The notes under the pieces are model-generated. The model did not search any database and was not told the origin of the DNA. It saw nothing but the letters and a program-made list of their open reading frames with translations. This document shows, one piece after another, positions 34,044-42,460 of a DNA stretch of 64,000 nucleotides. A program made the translations under genes and the position numbers. Position 1 is the first letter of the stretch. Each line of letters opens with the position of its first letter. The DNA comes from NIOZ-UU13 sp964653075 (GTDB taxonomy: Bacteria; Planctomycetota; Phycisphaerae; Sedimentisphaerales; Anaerobacaceae), in contig CAZZAX010000007.1 in assembly GCA_964653075.1 (NCBI GenBank), positions 1 to 64,000 of the forward strand. The letters run 5' to 3'.

Positions 34044-34841
34044 CTAATGGGGTGAAGAAGATTCGGAAATAAGTTCCACTAATTTGTCCTTTGCCTGTTT
34101 GAGTTGCTCTGTAATTTCACCATCGGCCCCGAACACGGCTGCTCGCTTGAGGTCGGCTTCCTGGAGGGAGCGGCTGTATCCAAGTATTCCCAGCAGCGTT
34201 GTATCTTTCAATTGAGATTTTATTACCTCTGCTTGAGTTGATTCTGTAATCTTGTTGGCAATTGTTACAATACAGTCGATACCTAAGTCTTTGGCCATTT
34301 TATTGATATTATTGGCTGTTTCGATACTTCTGCCTCCGGGTTCTACAACGGAGATAAAGGCATCAATACCTTGTACGCTTGCCCTGCCGAGAAATTCTAC
34401 GCCTGCGGCCAAATCAACCAGAACCAGTTCCTGACGTTGCAAGATAGTATGTGTCAGCAGTGCTTTTAAGAATGCTCCTTCCGGACAGGCGCATCCTGCA
34501 CCACCCTGAGTAATTGCTCCCAAGACCAGCAGCTTCAAGCCGTTAACATTAAGTGAGTATTTTTCCGGCAGGTCGCTGACCTTGGGATTCAGCTTGAAGT
34601 ATGCGCCCACCGCATCTTTACCGGTGCCGGTGCGCTCGGCGATTAGCTGTTTCATCCTGGTAAGCGGCTCCGGGCTTTGTACTGAAGCCACACCAAAGGC
34701 TGAAGCAAGGGTGGTATTCGGGTCGGCATCGATTGCGAGGACATCAAATCCGCTTTTGGCAAATAATTGTGCCCAGATTGCACAAACAGTGGTCTTTCCA
34801 ACACCCCCTTTACCGCCAATTGCTATTTTTAAACCCTGCAT
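34044..34841 (-). CDS. cooC: CODH nickel-insertion ATPase (CooC type), copy 2
   Basis: 265 residues from the ATG at 34841, where the protein begins like its family: MQGLKIAIGGKGGVGKTT. DADPNTTLASAFG, the CACPEG element with its CxC pair and LVLVDLAAGVEFLGRAS match CooC, which binds nickel and loads the CODH C-cluster. A longer frame opens at 34952 but its 37 extra residues have no family counterpart; no strong ribosome binding site decides the start (AAGG lies about 20 bases upstream). It is transcribed toward acsA. Confidence 0.85.
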   Translation of the reverse strand: MQGLKIAIGGKGGVGKTTVCAIWAQLFAKSGFDVLAIDADPNTTLASAFGVASVQSPEPLTRMKQLIAERTGTGKDAVGAYFKLNPKVSDLPEKYSLNVNGLKLLVLGAITQGGAGCACPEGAFLKALLTHTILQRQELVLVDLAAGVEFLGRASVQGIDAFISVVEPGGRSIETANNINKMAKDLGIDCIVTIANKITESTQAEVIKSQLKDTTLLGILGYSRSLQEADLKRAAVFGADGEITEQLKQAKDKLVELISESSSPH

Positions 34842-35026
34842 TACAGATATAATAACAACCTTATTATCGGCCGTCTGGGCTCCCATTTTTGATAAAGTAC
34901 ATTCGATGTAGTTATGTGTGAATAACCTAACAGCCTTTTCAGAAGCTGTCAAGCATTTATAATGTAATATTTACAAATGGTGACAGATTGCCGATACTTA
35001 GCTGTTTGCTGTATGTTGGTTGCTTT

Positions 35027-35635
35027 TTAACTACTCTTAGAAGCGTTTTTTAACAAAGCCCCGACGGTTAGATTTACGGCTGCCAACAAAGCGTCTAATG
35101 GCAGTTGAGAAGCTGCGGTCTGGTCGAATAGAATAGAAGCTCGGGCTTCGAATTCCTCACATTTGCGCCAAATCACTATAGTCAGCGGCAACCGGGGTAA
35201 TATAAACAGGCGAATTGAGGCGTCGCCGAATTCGCAGCGTTCGGCGTCAAGCTGTGCCGAAACCTGATATAAAACTTCCGGATTGTCCCCAAAGGCCTCC
35301 TCTAATTTTTTGGTAGGCAGACCGTGCTGGCCTCTGAAGAAGAACTGCCCTCCCGGTAATGTGTTACCGGTGACAAGTTTGTTGGCCAATGGTAAATCCC
35401 TGGCGTTGATTAAATATGCAAGTATGCAAAGCTGTTCGAGAAACTTGGCCTTTTCCTGTGTAGAATCAGACCGGATGGAATAGATATTCCTGTCCGAAAG
35501 ATTGACCGCATACTCGGTGTTCAGCAGGGTAATAGTATAACGCGCCGGGCTGTCGAGATATCGGCACTTTGCCCGCTGTGCCGTTTCGGTACCGTCGAGT
35601 TTTTCAAGTTGTTCCCAAAGACCTTCATGAGCCAT
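35027..35635 (-). CDS. DUF3786 domain protein
   Basis: 202 residues, soluble. The LPRLPLTIVIWRKCEEFEARASILFD run near residues 145-170 and the GQFFFRGQHGLP segment are what I associate with the DUF3786 family, whose function is unknown and whose members often occur near CODH/ACS or corrinoid genes (family context recalled, not checked). It lies 185 bases upstream of cooC on the same strand and 48 bases after the MobB-MobA fusion gene. A maturation or redox role for CODH/ACS is a guess. Confidence 0.7.
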   Translation of the reverse strand: MAHEGLWEQLEKLDGTETAQRAKCRYLDSPARYTITLLNTEYAVNLSDRNIYSIRSDSTQEKAKFLEQLCILAYLINARDLPLANKLVTGNTLPGGQFFFRGQHGLPTKKLEEAFGDNPEVLYQVSAQLDAERCEFGDASIRLFILPRLPLTIVIWRKCEEFEARASILFDQTAASQLPLDALLAAVNLTVGALLKNASKSS

Positions 35636-35683
35636 TGTGCTTTGTACCTCTATTCGGATTTAATTTCTGTATAGCTTTGTTCT

Positions 35684-36838
35684 TCAAAGCAGCTTTTTTT
35701 GAAATTCTTCATAATCAGCTATTGTATTGAGGTTTATGAGCCAATCTGTATCATCCATCTCAAAATGCTTAACCGTGCACAGAGGAAAAACATCGATTAT
35801 TTTGTTTTTTCCTGATGAGAGTGTTTTGTTTATAGCTTCGATTGCTCTTTTACGATAAATAGCAAAGAGAGGTTCGTATTTTTCCGCCGTAAGGCGTCCC
35901 TTAGCGGACTTGCCGGTAACAGGAATGACAATATCCGCCCGGCTTTCGATAGCTTCGGTTAGCATTCTGTTTACACAGGCCAGATTTATTTTGGGGATAT
36001 CGCAGGCAACTACGAAATTGTATTCGCTGCTCGAGGCCTCCATAGCCGAAGCTATACCCATCAAAGGGCCCTGTTCGGACACTTTGTCCGGGACAACCTT
36101 GAATCCGAGAAACGCGAATTTGTCCACTTGATTGGCACTGATTAGTATTTCATCGAAAGAGCCGTGAAGCTGCTCGCATATCGCTTCAATGATGGATTTT
36201 CCCTTAATCGACAGCATACTTTTGTCGGTGCCCATTCGGCTGCTTTCTCCGCCTGCCATAATTATCGCTGTTGCCTTTAAGTTTAGTATCCATTTGCCTT
36301 TTATAAGCTTTATTCTGTTTGGATCCAAATCAAAACTGCTGCCATCTGAAGTCACAATCCTGTCTGCATATTTTTTTACCTGACGGGCTGAGCTTTTCCA
36401 GTTTTTTGAATCGCGGCTTCCGACCATCAGAAAAAGACCCGGCTCGACCACTTCTCGAAGCGAGTTTGATTCACAAATTGAAACAGCATCATGACCGATA
36501 ACGTCCAGCAGTGCGGTTATGCTTTCCAGAAGACGTTCTTCACGAACCCGCAGCCAGAAAACGCGGCTTGCACCGGCGGCCAGAAGTCTTGCCGTGTCTT
36601 TTACGGAGCTGCTGTCAAGCTCTTCGGTAATGCTATAGACGCCTTCCAGCGAAGAGCAGGCCCCGCAACCCTCACCGCCTCGAGGGCATTGGCCTTCTTT
36701 GTCCTTTATCGTGGTAACTTTTATTCCTATGACATCACAGCTTTTACCGAATTTACCCAGAAGTGTGCAGGCAAGCTCTGTTTTGCCGACGTTACTTGCT
36801 GCTGAACCAATCATCAACATTCCATCGAGCTTGAACAT
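35684..36838 (-). CDS. MobB-like/MobA fusion, molybdenum-cofactor nucleotide attachment
   Basis: 384 residues with two parts. Residues 1-190 are a P-loop domain (GSAASNVGKTELACTLL, 11-27) with a cysteine-rich insert (CPRGGEGCGAC, about 50-60) and DTARLLAAGASRVFWLRV, resembling MobB. Residues 191-384 are a MobA-type nucleotidyltransferase: AIIMAGGESSRMGTDKSML, VVPDKVSEQGPLMGI and VACDIPKI are the family motifs. MobA joins GMP (or CMP in relatives) to molybdopterin. The enzyme would equip a Mo/W enzyme such as the formate dehydrogenase that the pathway needs. The cysteine insert is unusual for MobB and may bind a metal. Confidence 0.8.
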   Translation of the reverse strand: MFKLDGMLMIGSAASNVGKTELACTLLGKFGKSCDVIGIKVTTIKDKEGQCPRGGEGCGACSSLEGVYSITEELDSSSVKDTARLLAAGASRVFWLRVREERLLESITALLDVIGHDAVSICESNSLREVVEPGLFLMVGSRDSKNWKSSARQVKKYADRIVTSDGSSFDLDPNRIKLIKGKWILNLKATAIIMAGGESSRMGTDKSMLSIKGKSIIEAICEQLHGSFDEILISANQVDKFAFLGFKVVPDKVSEQGPLMGIASAMEASSSEYNFVVACDIPKINLACVNRMLTEAIESRADIVIPVTGKSAKGRLTAEKYEPLFAIYRKRAIEAINKTLSSGKNKIIDVFPLCTVKHFEMDDTDWLINLNTIADYEEFQKKLL

Positions 36839-36846
36839 TTTATTCC

Positions 36847-37392
36847 TTATTGTGGTTGACGTCTGTTTTTGAGAATAGCGATGACTTGATTAACTGAATT
36901 TTCTTCAATTGCCTCAAGCTCCCGGCAGGGAACATCTGCATATAACTGTCGGAAAGTGTCTTTTAATTCCTGGCGAATTATAATTAATATAACGGCATTG
37001 CCGGATGACAGTAACGAATCTATGTTTCTACGCCAGCCATGGCCTTTTAATTCCAGCGGCCCGAATTCATCGATAATAACAAGGTCGGCAAATTTAATTG
37101 CTTCAGTGCTCAGGACGGCATTGCCAAATTTAAGGCCATCTGTGATGAAGTTGAAAAAGCCGGTTTGGCTTTTATCTTTATTACGTCTTGCCAGAGGTGT
37201 TCGTTTTTGGTTTTGTACATTCAGGACATCGAATCCGAGTAATTCGCCGTTATCGTATAATGAAGGTTCCAGGATTCCTGCAACGATAAAACCTTCGGCA
37301 CGAGCCATCTGTATAAGACGAGTAGCGCTGGTGGTTTTGCCGCAATGTTTCGGACCTGTCCACAAAATGAGCCTGTTTTGTGTTGATGCCAT
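36847..37392 (-). CDS. THEP1-like nucleoside-triphosphatase
   Basis: 181 residues from the ATG at 37392, which has AGGAAAG eight bases upstream; the upstream TTG at 37413 is not needed. Walker A is GPKHCGKTT near the start and Walker B is LVIIDEFGPLELKG, both as in the THEP1/DUF2478 NTPase group. A hairpin-like DNGELLGFDVLNVQNQKRTPLARR segment lies between. Such NTPases occur next to molybdenum cofactor and metal uptake genes; the true substrate is unknown. It is eight bases upstream of the MobB-MobA gene. Confidence 0.75.
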   Translation of the reverse strand: MASTQNRLILWTGPKHCGKTTSATRLIQMARAEGFIVAGILEPSLYDNGELLGFDVLNVQNQKRTPLARRNKDKSQTGFFNFITDGLKFGNAVLSTEAIKFADLVIIDEFGPLELKGHGWRRNIDSLLSSGNAVILIIIRQELKDTFRQLYADVPCRELEAIEENSVNQVIAILKNRRQPQ

Positions 37393-37448
37393 CGGTAACT
37401 TTCCTGGTTGCAATAGATTGTAATGAACCTATTGTCGCGGCTGAATAT

Positions 37449-38066
37449 TCAGGTAATATATGCCGCTATACCAAAGACCCATAGTCCGATGGTAATCGCT
37501 AATACGCCGCCCGGGACCAATTGCAATCGCATGTTGAAGGATTGAATGAGTTTTGTTTTGAACCGTTCGGTAAGTTGAATACAATTCGGTACAATGACCG
37601 CACATCCTAAAGCAGCCATGCTGCCGCTGATTGCAATATGTCTCAGAACACCTGAAAATCCCGCCTGTACCCAGTATTCATATTGAAAAACATAGGTAAT
37701 CATAAAGCCGAATAGTGCATAGCTTAAATAAGCTGCCGCTGCAGCGGAAAGTGAGGGCTTCTTTATTTTAATAATGCTAAAAAATAAATCGTAGCACATA
37801 CCTGTCATCAGAATACCCAGAAGATGACAGCCATAAAACGGGACATTCAGAAACTTATACAACATAGCAAAAGCGGCAATAAGTGTTGCTGTTCCCATCT
37901 TTGGGAAATATACCCTCGCCATAGTCATTATGATAAAGCCTATGATAGTGAGAGGGACCGATGCATAAATTACACCGGCATCATACAGAACACCTCCCAA
38001 AACAGCTTCTGAAATTCCCCACAGGCCGCCGAAAAACAGTATTCCTAAAATATATTCTTTTTTCAT
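37449..38066 (-). CDS. Integral membrane protein, possibly substrate-binding component of a small-molecule importer
   Basis: 205 residues with five or six membrane helices (for example ILGILFFGGLWGISEAVLGG, LTIIGFIIMTMARVYF, ATLIAAFAMLYKFL, AAAAYLSYALFGFMITYVF). The start at 38066 has AAAGGA nine bases upstream, in preference to 38075. The short, all-helical layout resembles S-components of ECF transporters, but no AAxxxA-type motif or ATPase partner is seen nearby, so this is tentative. It is the first gene of the run that includes the NTPase and MobB-MobA genes. Confidence 0.55.
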   Translation of the reverse strand: MKKEYILGILFFGGLWGISEAVLGGVLYDAGVIYASVPLTIIGFIIMTMARVYFPKMGTATLIAAFAMLYKFLNVPFYGCHLLGILMTGMCYDLFFSIIKIKKPSLSAAAAAYLSYALFGFMITYVFQYEYWVQAGFSGVLRHIAISGSMAALGCAVIVPNCIQLTERFKTKLIQSFNMRLQLVPGGVLAITIGLWVFGIAAYIT

Positions 38067-38123
38067 TCGTATCATCCTTTAAAATAATCTGTTATTTGTT
38101 TTGTGAAATTTATATCATAGTTT

Positions 38124-38993
38124 TTATCTGCCTTCAAGCCAATGTTCGACGAAAATACTAAAGTCGGCAAAATCAACATCACAATCTCCATCTAAATCAG
38201 CGATTTGTTCGATGGTAAAAGCCTTAGTATTAGTAGTGAGCAACTGATAATAATCGTAAAAAGAACCTTCTGAATCTCCTGTATATTGTTCAAGGATTCC
38301 GGCTACCCCACAGAAATTCCGGCCTGTTTCTACGTAAGGATGATAAATAAGCCCTTTATCTTTGTCGGTATTCATATAGTCCGAGGCCCAACAGGTAAGG
38401 TTTGGATCGATATTGCTTGTGAGCAGATAATTGTCAAAAGCCTTTCCGTAGCCGGTGTCACTGATATGAATATTGGCGACTTTAATCAGCATCGATTCGT
38501 ATTTTTCTGCCGTTTGCTCAGGAATAACCCAGGTATAAATGCCTTCGGATGGCGCAGCAATTTCATCAATTGTTACGACCAGTGGCCTTGGAAGGTGATT
38601 ATTTCTGCTCACTATCATTAAATTAGGGTCATTTTCACTTTGGTATTGAAGGAATGTCGTACCTTTGTTTTCTTCAACCATTACATTGGTTAAAGAAACC
38701 CAATCACCGATAGCAATATTATTAAAGGCATCGCTGGTCCAGCCTTTGACTTGAACAGCACCCCAGCCATTGGGATAGTTGGGATCTTGTATTACAAGCC
38801 TTGGTCTGCCTCCTGGTCTTATGTGGATTACTGTTCCACCCGTGCAGTCAATAATATTTCCGTTTTGAGGGCTTGTGCCATCAGCATCGGTTGTGTATTG
38901 GATTTCGTAGATTGAAAGTGCATCAGCCTTGGCATATCCAGCCAAGACAAGTGCGGGTAAAATAATCACCGCTGTTAACATCCTTTTTTTCAT
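38124..38993 (-). CDS. Secreted protein with OB-like region and dockerin-like C-terminus
   Basis: 289 residues. AGGAG lies seven bases before the ATG at 38993, so the longer frame to 39026 is rejected. The N-terminus is a signal peptide (KKRMLTAVIILPALVLAGYAKA). The body (about 30-260) has strands like GDWVSLTNVMVEENKGTTFL and resembles OB-fold extracellular domains of nuclease/phosphatase-type proteins. The end, IADLDGDCDVDFADFSIFVEHWL, is the single Asp-rich calcium-binding repeat typical of Phycisphaerae secreted proteins, probably a cell-surface attachment or sorting tag. Function unknown. Confidence 0.7.
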   Translation of the reverse strand: MKKRMLTAVIILPALVLAGYAKADALSIYEIQYTTDADGTSPQNGNIIDCTGGTVIHIRPGGRPRLVIQDPNYPNGWGAVQVKGWTSDAFNNIAIGDWVSLTNVMVEENKGTTFLQYQSENDPNLMIVSRNNHLPRPLVVTIDEIAAPSEGIYTWVIPEQTAEKYESMLIKVANIHISDTGYGKAFDNYLLTSNIDPNLTCWASDYMNTDKDKGLIYHPYVETGRNFCGVAGILEQYTGDSEGSFYDYYQLLTTNTKAFTIEQIADLDGDCDVDFADFSIFVEHWLEGR

Positions 38994-39046
38994 CACTTTG
39001 CTCCTATATATATTTGTAAGGTTCATAATATAAGTTTCTTTTTGTT

Positions 39047-39865
39047 TTAAGGATACCAGTCAGGGTCACCGAGAGGGGGGACCTCTAAATCTTCAGGCCA
39101 GCTTGGTTTCCATACCGAATCTTTCCATCGAACATGATAGTCACAGTATAGGATTGAGCCGCCGGTTAATCCACCGGGTTTGGCGTGACGTGCGCTGAAG
39201 GCTTTGGGATAGCTGCCGCAGTACTTTCCTGCGGTTGGATTATTTATTTTACCGCCGTAACCTTTTTCCGGGTCGAGCAGTTGGTCGAATAACAGGATCA
39301 GTCTTGGTGGGTTTTTTATATTTGTTGTTTTTAAAAAGCTGGGCATTTGCCAGCTTGAGCCTTCGAATCCATAGGGTGGCCAGCAGTTTTCGTCGAGTTC
39401 GAGACAGGAGTTCATCGCATAGGAAAAAAACCCGCTTCTTCTGGGTCTGTATTTGTAACTTTCATCCGGCGCGAGCCTTGCGGAGGGACACTGAAATACG
39501 GTATCTATACCCGGACGCAAGCCGTAATCGTGGTCTCGCCAGGATTTTTCTCCCATCAGGGGCGGCAGCACATCGATCCAGCCGAAATAATAGTCTGCCC
39601 GTTCGGCCTCTGTTTGTGGATTACTCGGTGTGCGGTCACGGCCGTCAATGTGGGGGAAATATCCATCGTTTTCAGAAACATAAATTTCGAATGCTAATCC
39701 CCACTGCCGTAATTGACTCTGGCAAACCGTTTGTTTGGCAATGGATCTGACGCGACTTAGCGCCGGTAAAATAAGACCGAGAAGCAAAGTTATCACAGAA
39801 ATCACTATCAATAGTTCGATGAGGCTAAAAGCAGACTCAGATAAAGGAACGTTCTTTTTTCTCAT
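39047..39865 (-). CDS. Prepilin-type N-terminal methylation protein (DUF1559-like pseudopilin)
   Basis: 272 residues. The N-terminus has a prepilin peptidase site followed by a hydrophobic helix: SAFSLIELLIVISVITLLLG, with cleavage expected before Phe or Ser and Glu at position five. The body has the H-x-G-type C-terminal segment FSARHAKPGG...ILYCDYHVRW that is typical of the large planctomycete family of type II secretion-like major pseudopilins, which in Phycisphaerae occur in many copies with varied neighbours. The ATG overlaps the modE-like stop by one base. Confidence 0.8.
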   Translation of the reverse strand: MRKKNVPLSESAFSLIELLIVISVITLLLGLILPALSRVRSIAKQTVCQSQLRQWGLAFEIYVSENDGYFPHIDGRDRTPSNPQTEAERADYYFGWIDVLPPLMGEKSWRDHDYGLRPGIDTVFQCPSARLAPDESYKYRPRRSGFFSYAMNSCLELDENCWPPYGFEGSSWQMPSFLKTTNIKNPPRLILLFDQLLDPEKGYGGKINNPTAGKYCGSYPKAFSARHAKPGGLTGGSILYCDYHVRWKDSVWKPSWPEDLEVPPLGDPDWYP

Positions 39866-40215
39866 TATAGAAGTTCCTTAATATGTTTTTGGTAGGCTTT
39901 TTCTATAGCTTTTTCGATGTCGCTGTGAAATTTTGTATAAGCTTTGACCCATTTTTTTCCTTGTTCGGTTAGAGAACTCTGGCCGCCCTGGATGCCGCCT
40001 CGATGTTTTTCGACTAAGGGCTGATTTAAAGCTTCCTGCGCCTTTTTAAGGTCACCCCAGGCTTTTCGATAGCTTATCCTTAGTGATTCGCTGGCTTTAG
40101 TCAGTGAGCCTGTGCTTTCGATGGCCTGAAGCAGCCGCCATTTACCATCGCCGAAAACACCTTCAACATCTCTGGTACTGAGCCAGAGCTTGAATTTCGC
40201 CCTTAATTTCTTCAC
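39865..40215 (-). CDS. ModE-type winged-helix regulator
   Basis: 116 residues, a single LysR-like winged helix of the ModE N-terminal domain type, without the molybdate-binding half: FGDGKWRLLQAIESTGSLTKA, then SYRKAWGDLKKAQEAL and EKHRGGIQGGQSSLTEQGK. Such short ModE proteins are linked with molybdate/tungstate genes. The start is GTG at 40215, chosen because GGAGGA is seven bases upstream and the homologous part begins there; the frame is open to 40344 but overlaps the next gene. Confidence 0.8.
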   Translation of the reverse strand: MKKLRAKFKLWLSTRDVEGVFGDGKWRLLQAIESTGSLTKASESLRISYRKAWGDLKKAQEALNQPLVEKHRGGIQGGQSSLTEQGKKWVKAYTKFHSDIEKAIEKAYQKHIKELL

Positions 40216-40234
40216 ATTCTTATCCTCCGGGGCA

Positions 40235-40435
40235 TTAATCAAAACAGCCAAGCTGGCATTTACAGATTTTAATATTGTGCTTGTTGCAAATAAGTCCAAT
40301 TTCAATAATTTCCATCTCGAATTTTCTGGCCAGCTCAAAGGCATCGGTACACGTTAACCTTTTTTTATCACCTGAAGGTTGTCCGTTGCCGGCGAATTTG
40401 AGAATGGCGTTCAGTAATTCTTCTTTTTTGTCCAT
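40235..40435 (-). CDS. Small cysteine-containing protein upstream of the ModE-type gene
   Basis: 66 residues. It has a helical part (MDKKEELLNAILKFA), then LTCTDAFELARKFEMEIIEIG, and ends IKICKCQLGCFD, a pattern that I recall beside ModE-like proteins and formate dehydrogenase accessory genes. Cys61 and others might bind a metal. It ends 19 bases before the GTG of the ModE gene, and together they would make a Mo/W-responsive pair. No strong ribosome binding site is visible. The overlap with a longer modE frame on the same strand is resolved by the start chosen for modE. Confidence 0.6.
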   Translation of the reverse strand: MDKKEELLNAILKFAGNGQPSGDKKRLTCTDAFELARKFEMEIIEIGLICNKHNIKICKCQLGCFD

Positions 40436-40766
40436 TTGTATTTACCCATAAAAATTTCTTTGGATATGCACAACTCGACATATCGACAAAAATATTAAAA
40501 CTTTTATACTTTGCTGTCAATTTATATCTTGTATTCGTTTTGTTTTTAAAGAGGTTTCTTTCGGTATGGCGCCGATCAGGGACTGTTTACGGGAGTCTGG
40601 CATATATTGTTTATAAGTGAGCTGAAAAAAATTGCTGAATTGTTTGGGCTAATGGTAAGCGTTGAGATATTTGCTCGATTTTGTTGTTCCTTTACCGGCC
40701 GGTTGGTTTATAAACATCAATTTCCTGTATTTATGTATGGGAATAATCATAACCATACGGTCATTT
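40436..40766. other. Intergenic stretch, nothing identified
   Basis: 331 AT-rich bases between the sensor kinase gene and the small cysteine protein gene, both read leftward. It must hold the promoter of the ModE pair, but I see no good hexamers. A GGCGCC-centred stretch (40566-40600) has weak secondary structure only. Confidence 0.5.
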
Positions 40767-42437
40767 TCAACAGGCAATATTGACATCGAGCTTCTCGTTC
40801 GAAGCCTCTATTTCCTGCTTTGGTAAAGTAAAGAAGAAAGTGCTTCCTTCGCCAGCCTTTGATTCGAGCCAGATTCTGCCGTGATACAACTCGACGAGTT
40901 TCTTTGTAACCGTAAGTCCGACTCCGGTCCCTTCGAAATCGGGAGAGGTAGGCAATGCCTCGAATATTTTGAAGATTTTTTCGAAATATTTTTCATCGAT
41001 ACCGGGCCCATTATCGGCGATACTGAATTTCCAGAAGCCATCTTGTTCGACACAGCCGACTTGTATCCGGCCCTGCGGCTTATCCATATATTTTATGGCG
41101 TTGCTGAGCAGATTCTGGAATATCTGCATAATGTGAATCTCTTCACATTCAAAGACGGGCAGTTCATCTTCTATTGTAACTGTGATGTTTTCCGGAGGGG
41201 CAACCATGTTGATAACTTCCGGGACAAAGTTATTAAGATTAACTTTTACTCGTTTTCCCTCTGTCCGGCCGGCTCTGGAATATTGAAGAACACCTTCAAT
41301 CAGGTTATGCATTCGCTCAACGCGATCCAGAAGCAAGCTCATCTGTTCGTTGCCCTCGTCACCGAGCTTGTCTGAACAGTCAGATAATATCCAGTTGGCC
41401 AGGGTCTTAATTCCTCGCAGCGGTGCCTTTAGGTCGTGTGAGACAATAGATGCAAAATCCTTTAATTCTTTATTCATATTATCCACTTTTTTTATAAGTT
41501 CATCCTGCTTGCGTTCAGCCTGTTTGCGTTCGTCTATTTCTTTATTAAGTTTTTCCGCAGAAGTGGTCGTTCTTTCTAAATCTCTTGCCATCTCGTTGAA
41601 GGCCCGAACCAGGTCACCAATTTCATCATTGGCGTGGTAGTTAATAGGTGTAATTGTTGATTTGCCGGCCTTACCGATGGCATTTGAGAAATGTCTGGAA
41701 ATTCTTATAAGCCTCCGTGTTACTAATATCTGAAATGTATAGTACACGGCCACCAGCAATAAACCCAGAGTTACTAACACGACAGCAGAGTGTTTTGCCG
41801 TATTCATAAAAGCAGCAGTTCTGTATTTGTCAACAGGAATTGCAACGGTATCCAATGCAATAACATCACCCACAGGGCGATGAAAACCGGCTTTATCGCC
41901 GTATAATTTTAATAAGGCCCGGGGAGCATCCTGGGGGTCGCCATGGCAGCGAAGACAACTTTCTTTCATCCGTCTTGCACTGAACTGTACCAGGTGCGGC
42001 CTGCCGTCCAAATTAATTTGTCCGGTCCAATCTTGGACTTCAGGATTATCATTGAAATATTGGATCATTTCGAGTTCTTCCGGCCCAGCCTGGTTATTCG
42101 GATTCCTCGGATCATCCGATGAAAACTTGATAACATAATCGGGAAACTTCTTGTGGACTTTCTCGAAAATGCTGCGAGCAACGAAAGATGTGGACATCGT
42201 CTCAGGAATAAATTCTTCTTGACCAACATGTTGTTCAGCAAATGGCCGGATAGTCTCTTCAACATACTCACGAATAGCAAGGTCAAACTGTAACGCAAGC
42301 TCAGATTGTTTGGCTAACAACTCATTCATCTGAGAACGATTAGCAGACCAGGTGTGATAGAGAACAAAACCGGAGAACAACGACACAATGACGCCGACTA
42401 TAACTAAAAACCTAATGCTGATACTCTTGGGTAACAT
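40767..42437 (-). CDS. Haem-type sensor histidine kinase (DUF3365/Tll0287-like)
   Basis: 556 residues. A membrane helix (about 9-27), a periplasmic domain with a single c-type haem site CLRCH (Cys161, Cys164, His165), a second helix (about 217-239), a HAMP segment, a coiled coil, then HisKA (SIVSHDLKAPLRG) and HATPase_c (NLLSNAIKYM, ADNGPGID, GTGVGLTVTKK). The haem domain is of the DUF3365 type, which senses redox state or small gases in other proteins. The final 230 residues are about 85 percent identical to those of the kinase at 46319, indicating duplication. It is the last gene in a leftward group of sensor genes; the output partner is unclear. Confidence 0.9.
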   Translation of the reverse strand: MLPKSISIRFLVIVGVIVSLFSGFVLYHTWSANRSQMNELLAKQSELALQFDLAIREYVEETIRPFAEQHVGQEEFIPETMSTSFVARSIFEKVHKKFPDYVIKFSSDDPRNPNNQAGPEELEMIQYFNDNPEVQDWTGQINLDGRPHLVQFSARRMKESCLRCHGDPQDAPRALLKLYGDKAGFHRPVGDVIALDTVAIPVDKYRTAAFMNTAKHSAVVLVTLGLLLVAVYYTFQILVTRRLIRISRHFSNAIGKAGKSTITPINYHANDEIGDLVRAFNEMARDLERTTTSAEKLNKEIDERKQAERKQDELIKKVDNMNKELKDFASIVSHDLKAPLRGIKTLANWILSDCSDKLGDEGNEQMSLLLDRVERMHNLIEGVLQYSRAGRTEGKRVKVNLNNFVPEVINMVAPPENITVTIEDELPVFECEEIHIMQIFQNLLSNAIKYMDKPQGRIQVGCVEQDGFWKFSIADNGPGIDEKYFEKIFKIFEALPTSPDFEGTGVGLTVTKKLVELYHGRIWLESKAGEGSTFFFTLPKQEIEASNEKLDVNIAC

Positions 42438-42460
42438 ATTAAATATTTGATATATCTTTT

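Noticed and set aside
40560..40620. Possible riboswitch or structured leader near the GGCGCC stretch
   Set aside because: Only weak pairing and no match to known cobalamin, molybdenum-cofactor or c-di-GMP aptamer cores that I can recognise.
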